From: RGIG3701 sp030530205
Lineage (GTDB): Bacteria > Planctomycetota > Planctomycetia > Pirellulales > Thermoguttaceae
Length of the DNA: 64,000 bases
NCBI GenBank assembly: GCA_030530205.1
Contig: JAUMVK010000020.1
Location: 4,092 to 68,091, forward strand
Direction of reading: 5' to 3'
This document shows, in pieces, positions 57,470 through 64,000 of this stretch. The notes under the pieces were generated by a model. The model saw only the letters and a program-made list of their open reading frames with translations. It was not told where the DNA came from and ran no database searches. The translations under genes were made by a program, and so were the position numbers. The first letter of the stretch is position 1. Each line of letters opens with the position of its first letter.

Positions 57470-59779
57470 TTAACGGAAGTTAAATGGCAAAACCCGCTCC
57501 GCAAGGTCCAGCGGAAGAAGCTGATCCGCAGGCTGCGATTTCAGGACTGAAATGCGTCTGGTCTCGTCAGGGAACTCTTCTGAAAGAGCCGTCACGAGTG
57601 ATTCATATTCGTCCTTGACACTTGGATCAAGCGGGAGAATACTTCCCAGAATCACGGCTCCGATCACTCGAAGCACACCGGCCTCACCCCGAACCAGTTC
57701 ATACGCTCTTCTGAAACATTTCAAACGTTCCTCTGGATCCGTTAAAAGCATCCCACGATAAAATTCGATCATCTCCCACGGGTGACCCGGACTGTTTTTC
57801 CACTCGGAACGATGATTTACATATTCCTGGCAAGCGGCTGCAAAATCCTCCGAGGGATCCTGCGCCAACAAACGCAAAAACAGACTGTGTTGATACTTCG
57901 TTTTGCTCTCATTGGAGACCGCAAATGTCGCAGCCACCTCGTTCAATGGCAGGCGGAAATACTTTTCCACTTCGGCAAGCAGTTCCGGACGGTACTGACC
58001 ATCGTGAGCCGCGCAGTCCATCAGCGTCGTAAGCAAATACGCCCGGGTCTGGCCGATCTCTTTTTCGGCTTCCTCCGGATCATTCAGATGGCTGAAAATA
58101 TCGATCGCACGGCGAAAACGCTCCAGCGCCGCCTGATTGTTCTCTTCAAACGCCTCGATCTGACCGACAGACGACTCCAGCCTTCCGACGTAATTTCGTC
58201 CTATAGCCAACTTGTCTATTTGGAACCACGGGTCAAGAACTTTCCGGGCTTCTTCGAATTTAAAAGCATTCGTAAACGAAACAGAAAGATGCAAAGCCGC
58301 AAAGCAGGCCAATCGGGCGTCCTCCGGGAGAACCAAATCGATAAGACGGTTGAAGTCCTCGAGTTCTTCTGCGTTGTTGATCACACCGCCGTGATGATTG
58401 GCGTTGGCGAGCTGGACCGTCCTCCAGCAAAGCTCCAAAGAGGGCACGATTTTCCCTTTTGGGGGACAAAAACGCTTCAGCCAGTCGATTTGATGACCGA
58501 CTTTTTCCAGGTTGATCTTCTTGGATTCAAGTTCCTTGAGGGCGATATTCATAAACGACTGCCACAAATCCGCATCCTCACGGACCACTTCCCCCACTTT
58601 ATTCAAAATGGCAGTCACGAATGAATTTTCCATCATCGATTCTCGTGACGAGATCAACACGCTCCACATTTCGGGGGTTGGCGCTTCGTTGAGAGCGGCC
58701 AAAAGCGGCTCGACGTTGGTTTCAAGCAGGCACGTGCCCTTCCATTGGGAATCTTTCAGGATCGTACTTACCGAAGAACCACTCCAAGTCATCGCCACCG
58801 CGTCGGCATACGCAAGATATGGGTTATCCCCTTTTTTACAGAATTTTGCTTCAACCGTAAGTAATTCCGCTTTCTGCGAATCAAAACGCGCGAAACGCTT
58901 GATTGCAGCTTCACAGATCAACTGGAGATATTTGGATTCCTCTGGCTTTAATTGTCTCTGCTCAACAATCAGATGCAAGCGAGTCGGTCCTTCAATCGGC
59001 AGAAGACGGATGGCCATTTCAAATAGCATCTCAATACCAGGGAGCCACTGGTCTGCATGGATAGCGCTGGTTTTCGCGAGTGAAATACCCAACACGCCGC
59101 AATTCTTCGCCTGAATCAGCGACTGAATAACCTTTTTAATTTTGTCAAGGCCCTTATCCACTGCGTGCCATTTGTTAAGAACAGGTGGAGCATTTTCATC
59201 GGTAATAAAAACCGCAATGAGTCGCCCTTTTTCACTATCTTTGGAAGTTTGCATCTCCTCGTCAAAATACTTGCCGGTTTCATCCACCAAAATCCACCAT
59301 TCTGACGAAGGAGTAAGGGAAGACAAAGAGTTTGGATGGTGAATCATTGGGATTTCTTCAATAGCTTTTGTGTTTGGCACATTGGCTTCAACGGGTTGAA
59401 AATTTGTCTTGAATGTAGGATTCTCCTTAAGTTCCTTCTTGAGTTCTTTTTGTTGCTTACTTCGCTCTCGTGCCTTTTTCACAAAATTGAACTCCTTTTT
59501 AAGCCTCCTTTGAAAATCAGCGGAAAGTGGACTTCCCAGTTTTGTCTCGGCCCTTTTCTTTCCCTGTTCGAAAGGGGCTCCATTTTGCCAAACTTTTTTT
59601 GCCCAAGCCAAACACTCTTCTTCTTGAATGGTATTTCGCAGTGCTTCTTCAGGATTGGCAACTCCTGCGTCAGCCAGTTTCTGAACGAATTCCTCTTCAT
59701 TCAACGTTTTTTTACCAGATACCACTTCTTGAATCTTCCAGATGATGCTTAGTTGTTCTTTTGTATATTTCATCTTCAT
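57470..59779 (-). CDS. DUF3800-like/helical-repeat protein, first gene of the Cas13d operon
   Basis: 769 aa behind AGGAGG. A charged helical N-terminus (~1-150, with coiled-coil-like KKARERSKQQKELKKELKE) leads into an RNase H-like fold as in DUF3800: WWILVDETGK (D166, E167), LHLIVEQRQ (E273) and NPYLAYADAVAMTW (D326), spaced as the catalytic carboxylates of that family. The remaining ~440 residues are helical, TPR-like (FEEARKVLDPWFQIDKLAIG; NNQAALERFRRAIDIFSHLN). A nuclease or a nuclease-derived scaffold is possible. Own consensus-like promoter at 59979. Confidence 0.55.
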   Translation of the reverse strand: MKMKYTKEQLSIIWKIQEVVSGKKTLNEEEFVQKLADAGVANPEEALRNTIQEEECLAWAKKVWQNGAPFEQGKKRAETKLGSPLSADFQRRLKKEFNFVKKARERSKQQKELKKELKENPTFKTNFQPVEANVPNTKAIEEIPMIHHPNSLSSLTPSSEWWILVDETGKYFDEEMQTSKDSEKGRLIAVFITDENAPPVLNKWHAVDKGLDKIKKVIQSLIQAKNCGVLGISLAKTSAIHADQWLPGIEMLFEMAIRLLPIEGPTRLHLIVEQRQLKPEESKYLQLICEAAIKRFARFDSQKAELLTVEAKFCKKGDNPYLAYADAVAMTWSGSSVSTILKDSQWKGTCLLETNVEPLLAALNEAPTPEMWSVLISSRESMMENSFVTAILNKVGEVVREDADLWQSFMNIALKELESKKINLEKVGHQIDWLKRFCPPKGKIVPSLELCWRTVQLANANHHGGVINNAEELEDFNRLIDLVLPEDARLACFAALHLSVSFTNAFKFEEARKVLDPWFQIDKLAIGRNYVGRLESSVGQIEAFEENNQAALERFRRAIDIFSHLNDPEEAEKEIGQTRAYLLTTLMDCAAHDGQYRPELLAEVEKYFRLPLNEVAATFAVSNESKTKYQHSLFLRLLAQDPSEDFAAACQEYVNHRSEWKNSPGHPWEMIEFYRGMLLTDPEERLKCFRRAYELVRGEAGVLRVIGAVILGSILPLDPSVKDEYESLVTALSEEFPDETRRISVLKSQPADQLLPLDLAERVLPFNFR

Positions 59780-59978
59780 CTTTTTCCTCCTGATTTAGTC
59801 TAGGGATTCTTTCTCACGAATTTTCTGCAATACCGTATCATCGAAAAGGTGTTCCTTCGTCAAATTACGGTAGCGCGGACGAATTCATCGGCGTTTTTCT
59901 TTTAATTTCCCTTGATTTCAGAAAATATGTACAATTAAAATTTTCTGGTAAGGAATAGCCAAAGGCCAATACTCCATT
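59780..59978. other. 5' untranslated region of the Cas13d operon
   Basis: About 170-200 bp between promoter and first ATG, long for such an operon. No gene seen. It may hold control elements. Confidence 0.4.
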
Positions 59979-60007
59979 ATTGTATATTTCCACTGAAGGT
60001 TTGTCAA
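59979..60007 (-). promoter_or_regulatory. Promoter of the Cas13d operon
   Basis: On the minus strand TTGACA, 17-bp spacer, TACAAT, 200 bp before the ATG at 59779. The only strong promoter seen upstream of the eight-gene run. Confidence 0.7.
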
Positions 60008-60275
60008 GTGGGTGGAACAAAATTTCTTTTGGGAAATCAAAACATTGGTGGGGGGCATGGCATCCGGAGAAAAAATGTTAAATTCAGATATTCATGTTGG
60101 ATTTCAAAAACGGGTCTCGCCGAAAATCCTCCTTCCTCAAAATGGGAAAGTCAAACACAAAACGATCTCAAAAATCGGTCCTGAAAAGTGGGTAATCTCA
60201 ACCCCCTCCCGATTTTGCTTTTTGTATTTGATTTGGCATAAAACAATTAAACGTAATTATTTTTATGAGGTAAAT

Positions 60276-60304
60276 AACTCTACAAACTTGTAGGGTTCTG
60301 AGGC
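60276..60304 (+). repeat. Solitary degenerate type VI-D repeat
   Basis: CTCTACAAACTTGTAGGGTT then CTGAGGC aligns with the crRNA-sense repeat (CCCTACAGATTCGTAGGGTT then CTGTGAC) at about 21 of 27 positions, including an 11-base identical core GTAGGGTTCTG and the stem-loop shape. There is no second repeat beside it. It lies ~300 bp upstream of the operon promoter and points the other way. Confidence 0.5.
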
Positions 60305-60743
60305 ATGGAATCTGCTATAATTGACACACAGGTCTTTGATAGCTCCCTTACAACCATGCAGAGGCCGGGCTGACAAAGTCCTGATGGAAAATTTCAGGTC
60401 ATTGAAACCTAGGAGAGTACTAAAGAGGACTGTTCCCAGCTGACTACAAACCGGTTAAGACATCAGGAAAGAACCTGGAATTGGGACATTGATACTCTGC
60501 AGGACATACGAAAGAGCAGATTCATCCGCGGAAGATTTTTCAGGCTAAAATCCGGTATCAAAAGACTCCTGTACACACTTGTCGAATGAATCTTTTTTTT
60601 TCATTGTGCCACGCTTTGTGCAACATCTATTTTGCTGATCGAGGAATTTTTTTTCGGATTTCAGAGAATTTTTTGTCAAAACTGCGCACCTGGATGTTTA
60701 TAGTAGTAGGACCTGACATTCACTCAAACCAACGGAGATGACC
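60305..60743. other. Remnant-filled stretch before the kinase gene
   Basis: Contains an extended -10-like TGCTATAAT (60310-60318), an ISL3 C-terminal remnant (listed separately) and the upstream region of the kinase gene with a weak promoter (TTGTCA 60673, TTTATA 60697, spacer 18). No other gene seen. Confidence 0.4.
60527..60589 (+). pseudogene. ISL3 transposase C-terminal remnant
   Basis: Reads GRFFRLKSGIKRLLYTLVE and stop, against GEYFRLKILGIKRCRYALVG and stop in the copy at 14195. A decayed terminal repeat (CACTTGTCGAATGAATC) overlaps its end. Confidence 0.6.
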
Positions 60744-61478
60744 ATGACCAACGCCCATCATTTCTTCCAGAGCCAGATGAACGCCACGTTTTCCCGGAAT
60801 TCCATCCCCTTTTTCTCTTTTGAAGGATTGCCGGGCGCCGGGAAGACTACGCAGATTCAACTCATCGCGGAAGCCCTGAAACCTGTTTATGGGCCGGTTG
60901 CGTGCATTGATCTGCCTTCCTCAAACCCAATCGGAAAATTTCTGAAAGGGCTTTACTCCGACAAAGAACGCTGGGAACAGTTCCGTTTCAAGTATCCGGA
61001 AGTCAATCCGGCTCTCATTGGTTATGACCTGGCGGATACTCTGCGTGTTTGCGCTGAGGCGGGGTATAAGCTGGTTCTGCTTTCCCGCGGTCGGCTTTCT
61101 ACCTATTACTACAATTTGGGACCTTACGAGGTGCGTTCTGTCAATCGTTCTGCCGCTCTGGAAAAATGCAGACGTGATATGAGTCACTACCCCAAGGCTA
61201 ACGGGATTTTTTTCCTCGACCTTCCGGCAGACGTAGCCCATGAGCGGGTCGTGAAACGGGCCCGGGGACCGCTCCGCCAGATGGATGCCGAGGCCGCAAT
61301 GCGCAAGGATCGCCAGACATTCGGATGGCTGATGGAAAACGCTGCGGAGGATATTCCGGTCCGAATCATTGACGCAAATCGGAAACAGCAAGTCATTACG
61401 GACGAAATCTGCCGGGCCATTCGCGAGCATCTGAAAGTCAATTCTTCTGTTTTCGATTTCCAGGAAATCGCTGTGTGA
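60744..61478 (+). CDS. Thymidylate kinase-like P-loop nucleotide kinase
   Basis: 244 aa; GGAG six bases before the ATG at 60744 favours it over the in-frame ATG at 60738. P-loop FEGLPGAGKTTQIQLI (~22-37), DR-like region LLSRGRLSTYYYN, and FFLDLPADVAHERVVKRARG with the lid arginines, as in Tmk. Differs from housekeeping Tmk in the LSR (not DRY) motif and in a longer N-terminus, so an accessory or diverged nucleotide kinase is likely. Confidence 0.75.
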   Translation: MTNAHHFFQSQMNATFSRNSIPFFSFEGLPGAGKTTQIQLIAEALKPVYGPVACIDLPSSNPIGKFLKGLYSDKERWEQFRFKYPEVNPALIGYDLADTLRVCAEAGYKLVLLSRGRLSTYYYNLGPYEVRSVNRSAALEKCRRDMSHYPKANGIFFLDLPADVAHERVVKRARGPLRQMDAEAAMRKDRQTFGWLMENAAEDIPVRIIDANRKQQVITDEICRAIREHLKVNSSVFDFQEIAV

Positions 61479-61587
61479 CCTTCTCCTGGTCACTCATTCT
61501 TCTATTGGACCCAAGGTTTTCGGGCAACCGTTCAGGGTGAGCGTCGAGGCGTATTCGAGGTCCGTCAACAGCAGACTTTGTTCCTGG
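61479..61587. other. Short stretch with no gene seen
   Basis: About 110 bp after the kinase gene; no terminator stands out. Confidence 0.3.
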
Positions 61588-61792
61588 TTACCAGCTTATC
61601 TGATTCCATTCATTCTGCGCGTACCTGGCAAGGTCTTGCATTTGCAGATCCTGCAGTGTCTCATTATAACTATTCAGAAACTCCCGACTCGTTTCGCTTA
61701 TGCGCTGCCTTCGGATGTTTTCCTGGCCTTTGCGTTCCGACCTGTAATTGTAATCAACGGATCGGCTCAGGATATACTCGCTTTCTGAAGTT
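61588..61792 (-). pseudogene. Start-less open fragment, probably a gene remnant
   Basis: Minus-strand frame of ~67 codons between two stops: TSESEYILSRSVDYNYRSER, then KGQENIRRQRISETSREFLN and SYNETLQDLQMQDLARYAQN, ending EWNQISW. Polar, helical and free of internal stops, but with no usable start codon. Codon and residue use look like real protein. Could be the 3' end of a phage or RHS-tip gene. Confidence 0.3.
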
Positions 61793-61860
61793 CATAAAGA
61801 CGGTTCTGCGGGAAAAAAACCTGAATGTTTCTGACCTTTCTCACAGAAATCAGCAGAAAA

Positions 61861-61886
61861 GGCCAAACCATTGATCCGGTTTGGCC
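61861..61886 (+). promoter_or_regulatory. Conserved leader hairpin of the 4-TM gene, second site
   Basis: GGCCAAACC (61861-61869) pairs with GGTTTGGCC (61878-61886), followed by GTAATTTAAAACAAGGAGAGAA. Matches the site at 13909 in arms, loop and the following leader, 48 kb away. Confidence 0.6.
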
Positions 61887-61911
61887 GTAATTTAAAACAA
61901 GGAGAGAAGTT

Positions 61912-62367
61912 ATGATCAAAAACGCTTTGTTGGTGTTGTTGAATACGCTGGGATGGCTTTGGGTTCTGTGGGAACTGTATATCGGCGTTCTGGCCACGAT
62001 AGGGGTACAGAAGATAAGCTGTGAATATTTGGCTAACCCATATTATCAGGAATATTATCCGGCTTTTTTGGATCTGTGCCGGATGGACTACTATTTTTAT
62101 CCTGTATTTAAGCTTCTTGAAGTTGCCGCCACAATGATAATGTATTACTTACTATGTGACCGGCTATACCGTTACAGAGGCATCCTGGCTGGAACATTGA
62201 CGTATTTGAATGTACAGCTCGTTGAGAATTTACTATTATATGCGTTGAGTAGTAGCAATGAGCAGTGTGGTTTATATACAGACTTTATGCTTGTTATAAT
62301 AGTGGTTTTGTTAACAGGCTTTATATCAACAAGTATATGGTATGTAAAACAATGGTGCAAAGCATGA
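61912..62367 (+). CDS. 4-TM membrane protein, copy 3 of a local family
   Basis: 151 aa, MIKNALLVLLNTLGWLWVLW, behind AAGGAGAG. Four hydrophobic segments (~5-30, ~62-82, ~95-112, ~122-142) and the YYQEYYPAF/YYFYPVFK region align with 11977 and 13474. No MDNYIK-type partner is left beside it. Confidence 0.6.
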   Translation: MIKNALLVLLNTLGWLWVLWELYIGVLATIGVQKISCEYLANPYYQEYYPAFLDLCRMDYYFYPVFKLLEVAATMIMYYLLCDRLYRYRGILAGTLTYLNVQLVENLLLYALSSSNEQCGLYTDFMLVIIVVLLTGFISTSIWYVKQWCKA

Positions 62368-62372
62368 AAAAC

Positions 62373-62397
62373 GCCGGTTTAGACCGGCATTTTTTTT
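62373..62397 (+). terminator. Rho-independent terminator of the 4-TM gene
   Basis: GCCGGT (62373-62378) pairs with ACCGGC (62383-62388), followed by eight T. The IS1595 element is inserted at the T-run. Confidence 0.85.
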
Positions 62398-63189
62398 GGT
62401 AATTGTCCCCAATTTGGACTAAAACGATTTTCATAAAAATCAAAACGCGGTGCTTAAATTCCCGTTGGGAGGCTGAGCCGAGCGGCTCCCTGGGAAGTTC
62501 CGGGACGAAATCCGAGAGGAACTCGACGAGTTGCTCGAAGATCGATTCCTCCCGATGGTTATATCGTAATTCCAGCTCTTTCAGGTAAAGCGGAAATTTT
62601 TGCGGCGAAATCCCGTGGTGTTTGAAACGCCGCTCTTTCGCCCACGACCAGAACCCTTCCAGGCCGTTGATGTGGACTTTACCATCGACGAATTTGGACG
62701 AATGATCCACGTTCAGGTGGCGGTAGCCGCAGCACATCAAACCGTTTTGAAGCGGAGTTTAACGTGGTGCGCCAGTGACGACAGTCGTTTTCCAACGAGA
62801 AAACGACGAGGAATTGGCTTTTCGTACTGCATCGGTATCAAGAAGTCGTAAGCCCTGTATTTATCGATATATACGACGCTTCCGCGACGAACTTTTTTGA
62901 CGGTGATCCCGAGCAAAGTTTCGGCCTGAACGTTTTTCACGATCCGCAGCCAGTCGTCCATCGGCAGATGAGCCTCGTTCCACCAACGGCGTGTGAGGTC
63001 GTGAAACGCTTTTTTGCACCGCTTGCAGCGACGGCGATTATCGTGCAAATACCAATATTGACTTGATCCGCAATAGGGACAAAAAGCGTGTCGATTTTTA
63101 CGCAAATATTTTGACACGAATTTTTTCGCCGCGGCTTCGGTTTTAACCAGTTTTTCAAAGGACTTGATGTTCATAAACTCATTATACAC
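62398..63189 (-). pseudogene. IS1595 transposase, deleted and frameshifted
   Basis: N-terminus MNIKSFEKLVKTEAAAKKFV with zinc ribbon CPYCGSSQYW...CKRCKKAF intact. After WLRIVK about 110 residues of the usual protein (first catalytic carboxylate region) are missing; VQAETLLGITVKKVRRGSVV and YIDKYRAYDFL follow. Then ~100 bp of extra sequence with a frameshift near 62740, then CCGYRHLNVDHSSKF and HINGLEGFWSWAKER, with the last catalytic Glu. Not functional. Confidence 0.8.
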
Positions 63190-63213
63190 CAGTCCAAAAA
63201 AAGGTCAATTACC
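62398..63213 (-). mobile_element. IS1595-family element, defective
   Basis: Inverted ends GGTAATTGTCCCCAATTTGG (left, plus strand) and GGTAATTGACCTTTTTTTGG (right, minus strand), about 816 bp apart, enclosing a broken transposase. A target duplication cannot be read because both flanks are T-rich. It is inserted ~10 bp from an ISL3 end at 63224-63248. Confidence 0.7.
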
Positions 63214-63223
63214 TAATTTTTTT

Positions 63224-63248
63224 CCGGTACGCGGTTACCGGATGAACC
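63224..63248 (-). repeat. Solo ISL3 left terminal repeat
   Basis: On the minus strand identical to 9276-9300 (GGTTCATCCGGTAACC...GCGTACCGG) plus the following A-run. The rest of that ISL3 copy is gone; the 4-TM gene and hairpin to its left recall the cargo of the 9276 element in the same relative direction. Confidence 0.7.
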
Positions 63249-63267
63249 TTATTTCGGATCCGGTTTC

Positions 63268-64000
63268 CTAGTTCTTACCGAACAGGTCGTCGATCAACAG
63301 GTTCTGCACTTCCTGATCCTTCTTCTCGCAAATATCGTCGAGCCAATCGTCATCTTCATCGTCGTCATTGGCGAAGATGAAGTCACACGCCTGGGTCTGG
63401 GATTCAACCGGAGGAAGCGCCGCCGCGAGAGCCGCAGCATTGGATTCCTCTTTTTCTTCCACCGTCTCGAGCAATGCGCCCTGAGCCGGGATAACTGGCT
63501 GAGACGCTATCGTCTGTGGAATATCTTCAGGTTTCGCCGCCAGTGCCAAAGGTTCAGCGTCACTCACCTCGTTCACTTTTCCGAAGTTTCTCGCGAACGC
63601 GACGAGGTCCTGAATATCGACTCTGGCATCGTCATTGAAGTCCGCGATCGAATTGTCCGAACCAAAGTTCCGGGCGAATGCGACGAGGTCCTGAATGTCG
63701 ATCCGATTGTCCTTCACGATGTCGTAGCAGGACATTTTCTTGACTTCAACACCCATCACGCTGGTATCCTGCGCAAGGCCTTCTTCCGGCGCAAGGACTT
63801 TGAGCGAAGCGATGTTTTCGCCAACGTTCTCGCAGTCGGAAGTGGCGGTCAGAGTGAGGATGACTTTCGCGTCGTCCGTAACGGAGACTTCACCCTCCCA
63901 GCCTTCCGCGACCGACAGTGCGCCGACCTGGAAGACGTTCGTGTCGATGTCGAGTTCCTGAACCATGGTCTCGCCGGCAACCGTTGACTCCTTGAGCGTC
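63268..64000 (-). CDS. Secreted dockerin-type protein (5' end outside window)
   Basis: The frame is open to the right edge, so the start lies beyond. A cohesin/Ig-like beta region (VTDDAKVILTLTATSDCENV) is followed by two dockerin-type EF-hand repeats: VKDNRIDIQDLVAFARNFGS and FNDDARVDIQDLVAFARNFG. Then an Ala/Glu-rich linker and a final acidic motif (NDDDEDDDWLDDICEKKDQE). Such D-x-N/D-x-R-x-D dockerin pairs near the end of secreted proteins are common in planctomycetes. Confidence 0.85.
   Translation of the reverse strand, partial: TLKESTVAGETMVQELDIDTNVFQVGALSVAEGWEGEVSVTDDAKVILTLTATSDCENVGENIASLKVLAPEEGLAQDTSVMGVEVKKMSCYDIVKDNRIDIQDLVAFARNFGSDNSIADFNDDARVDIQDLVAFARNFGKVNEVSDAEPLALAAKPEDIPQTIASQPVIPAQGALLETVEEKEESNAAALAAALPPVESQTQACDFIFANDDDEDDDWLDDICEKKDQEVQNLLIDDLFGKN

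Noticed and set aside
48897..59779. Reading the operon as a type III-E (Craspase) module
   Set aside because: No gRAMP/Cas7-11 and no CHAT caspase-like protease are present; the effector is Cas13d and the protease is Lon-like.

Overview
ORGANISM. The window looks like a chromosomal segment of a planctomycete. The evidence is a secreted protein with duplicated dockerin-type EF-hand repeats at the right edge, many small secreted proteins, long RHS genes, a Tat-exported MBL-fold protein, and a decayed, IS-rich accessory genome. This assignment is inference from gene content; there is no rRNA or other marker in the window.

LAYOUT. (1) 1-9.3 kb: four RHS (YD-repeat) cassettes in a row with nearly the same core and four different C-terminal tips. 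Two tips carry an HEXXH metallopeptidase motif; each of the first three is followed by a small membrane or secreted gene. (2) 9.3-16.4 kb: an ISL3-family element split into two halves around about 4 kb of foreign genes. These include a frameshifted phage-like gene and two copies of a convergent gene pair. A three-gene phage-like cluster with a Holliday-junction-resolvase-like nuclease and a decayed duplicate of part of the element follow. (3) 16.6-30.9 kb: a type III CRISPR-Cas locus. It has a compact HD-less Cas10 with intact GGDD, three large fused RAMP proteins, Cas6, type II-like Cas1 and Cas2, the ring nuclease Csx3, three arrays sharing one 36-nt repeat, and a conserved structured trailer after every array. 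(4) 31-47.7 kb: ordinary genes including two ADP-ribosylglycohydrolases, a macrodomain protein and a Nudix ADP-ribose hydrolase. (5) 47.9-60 kb: a type VI-D CRISPR locus. An 11-repeat array, cas2, cas1 and a 923-aa Cas13d lie at the 3' end of a tightly packed minus-strand operon. The five genes upstream encode a DUF3800-like/TPR-like protein, a sigma-region-2-like protein, two unknown proteins and a Lon-like (S16) protease with a helical-repeat C-terminus. (6) 60-64 kb: IS remnants, a thymidylate-kinase-like gene, a further copy of the 4-TM gene family, a broken IS1595 element and the dockerin gene.

HOW IT WORKS TOGETHER. The type III locus should make cyclic oligoadenylate (GGDD Cas10) and remove it (Csx3), but no CARF effector is visible. 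The type VI-D locus should give RNA-guided RNA cleavage. Its co-transcribed protease, sigma-like protein and unknown proteins resemble in architecture, though not in the receptor, the protease-sigma modules known from type III systems (CalpL/CalpT/CalpS; TPR-CHAT/Csx30/RpoE). A Cas13d-linked protease/sigma module is the best candidate for an undescribed system here. That link rests on operon structure and motif reading and has not been tested.
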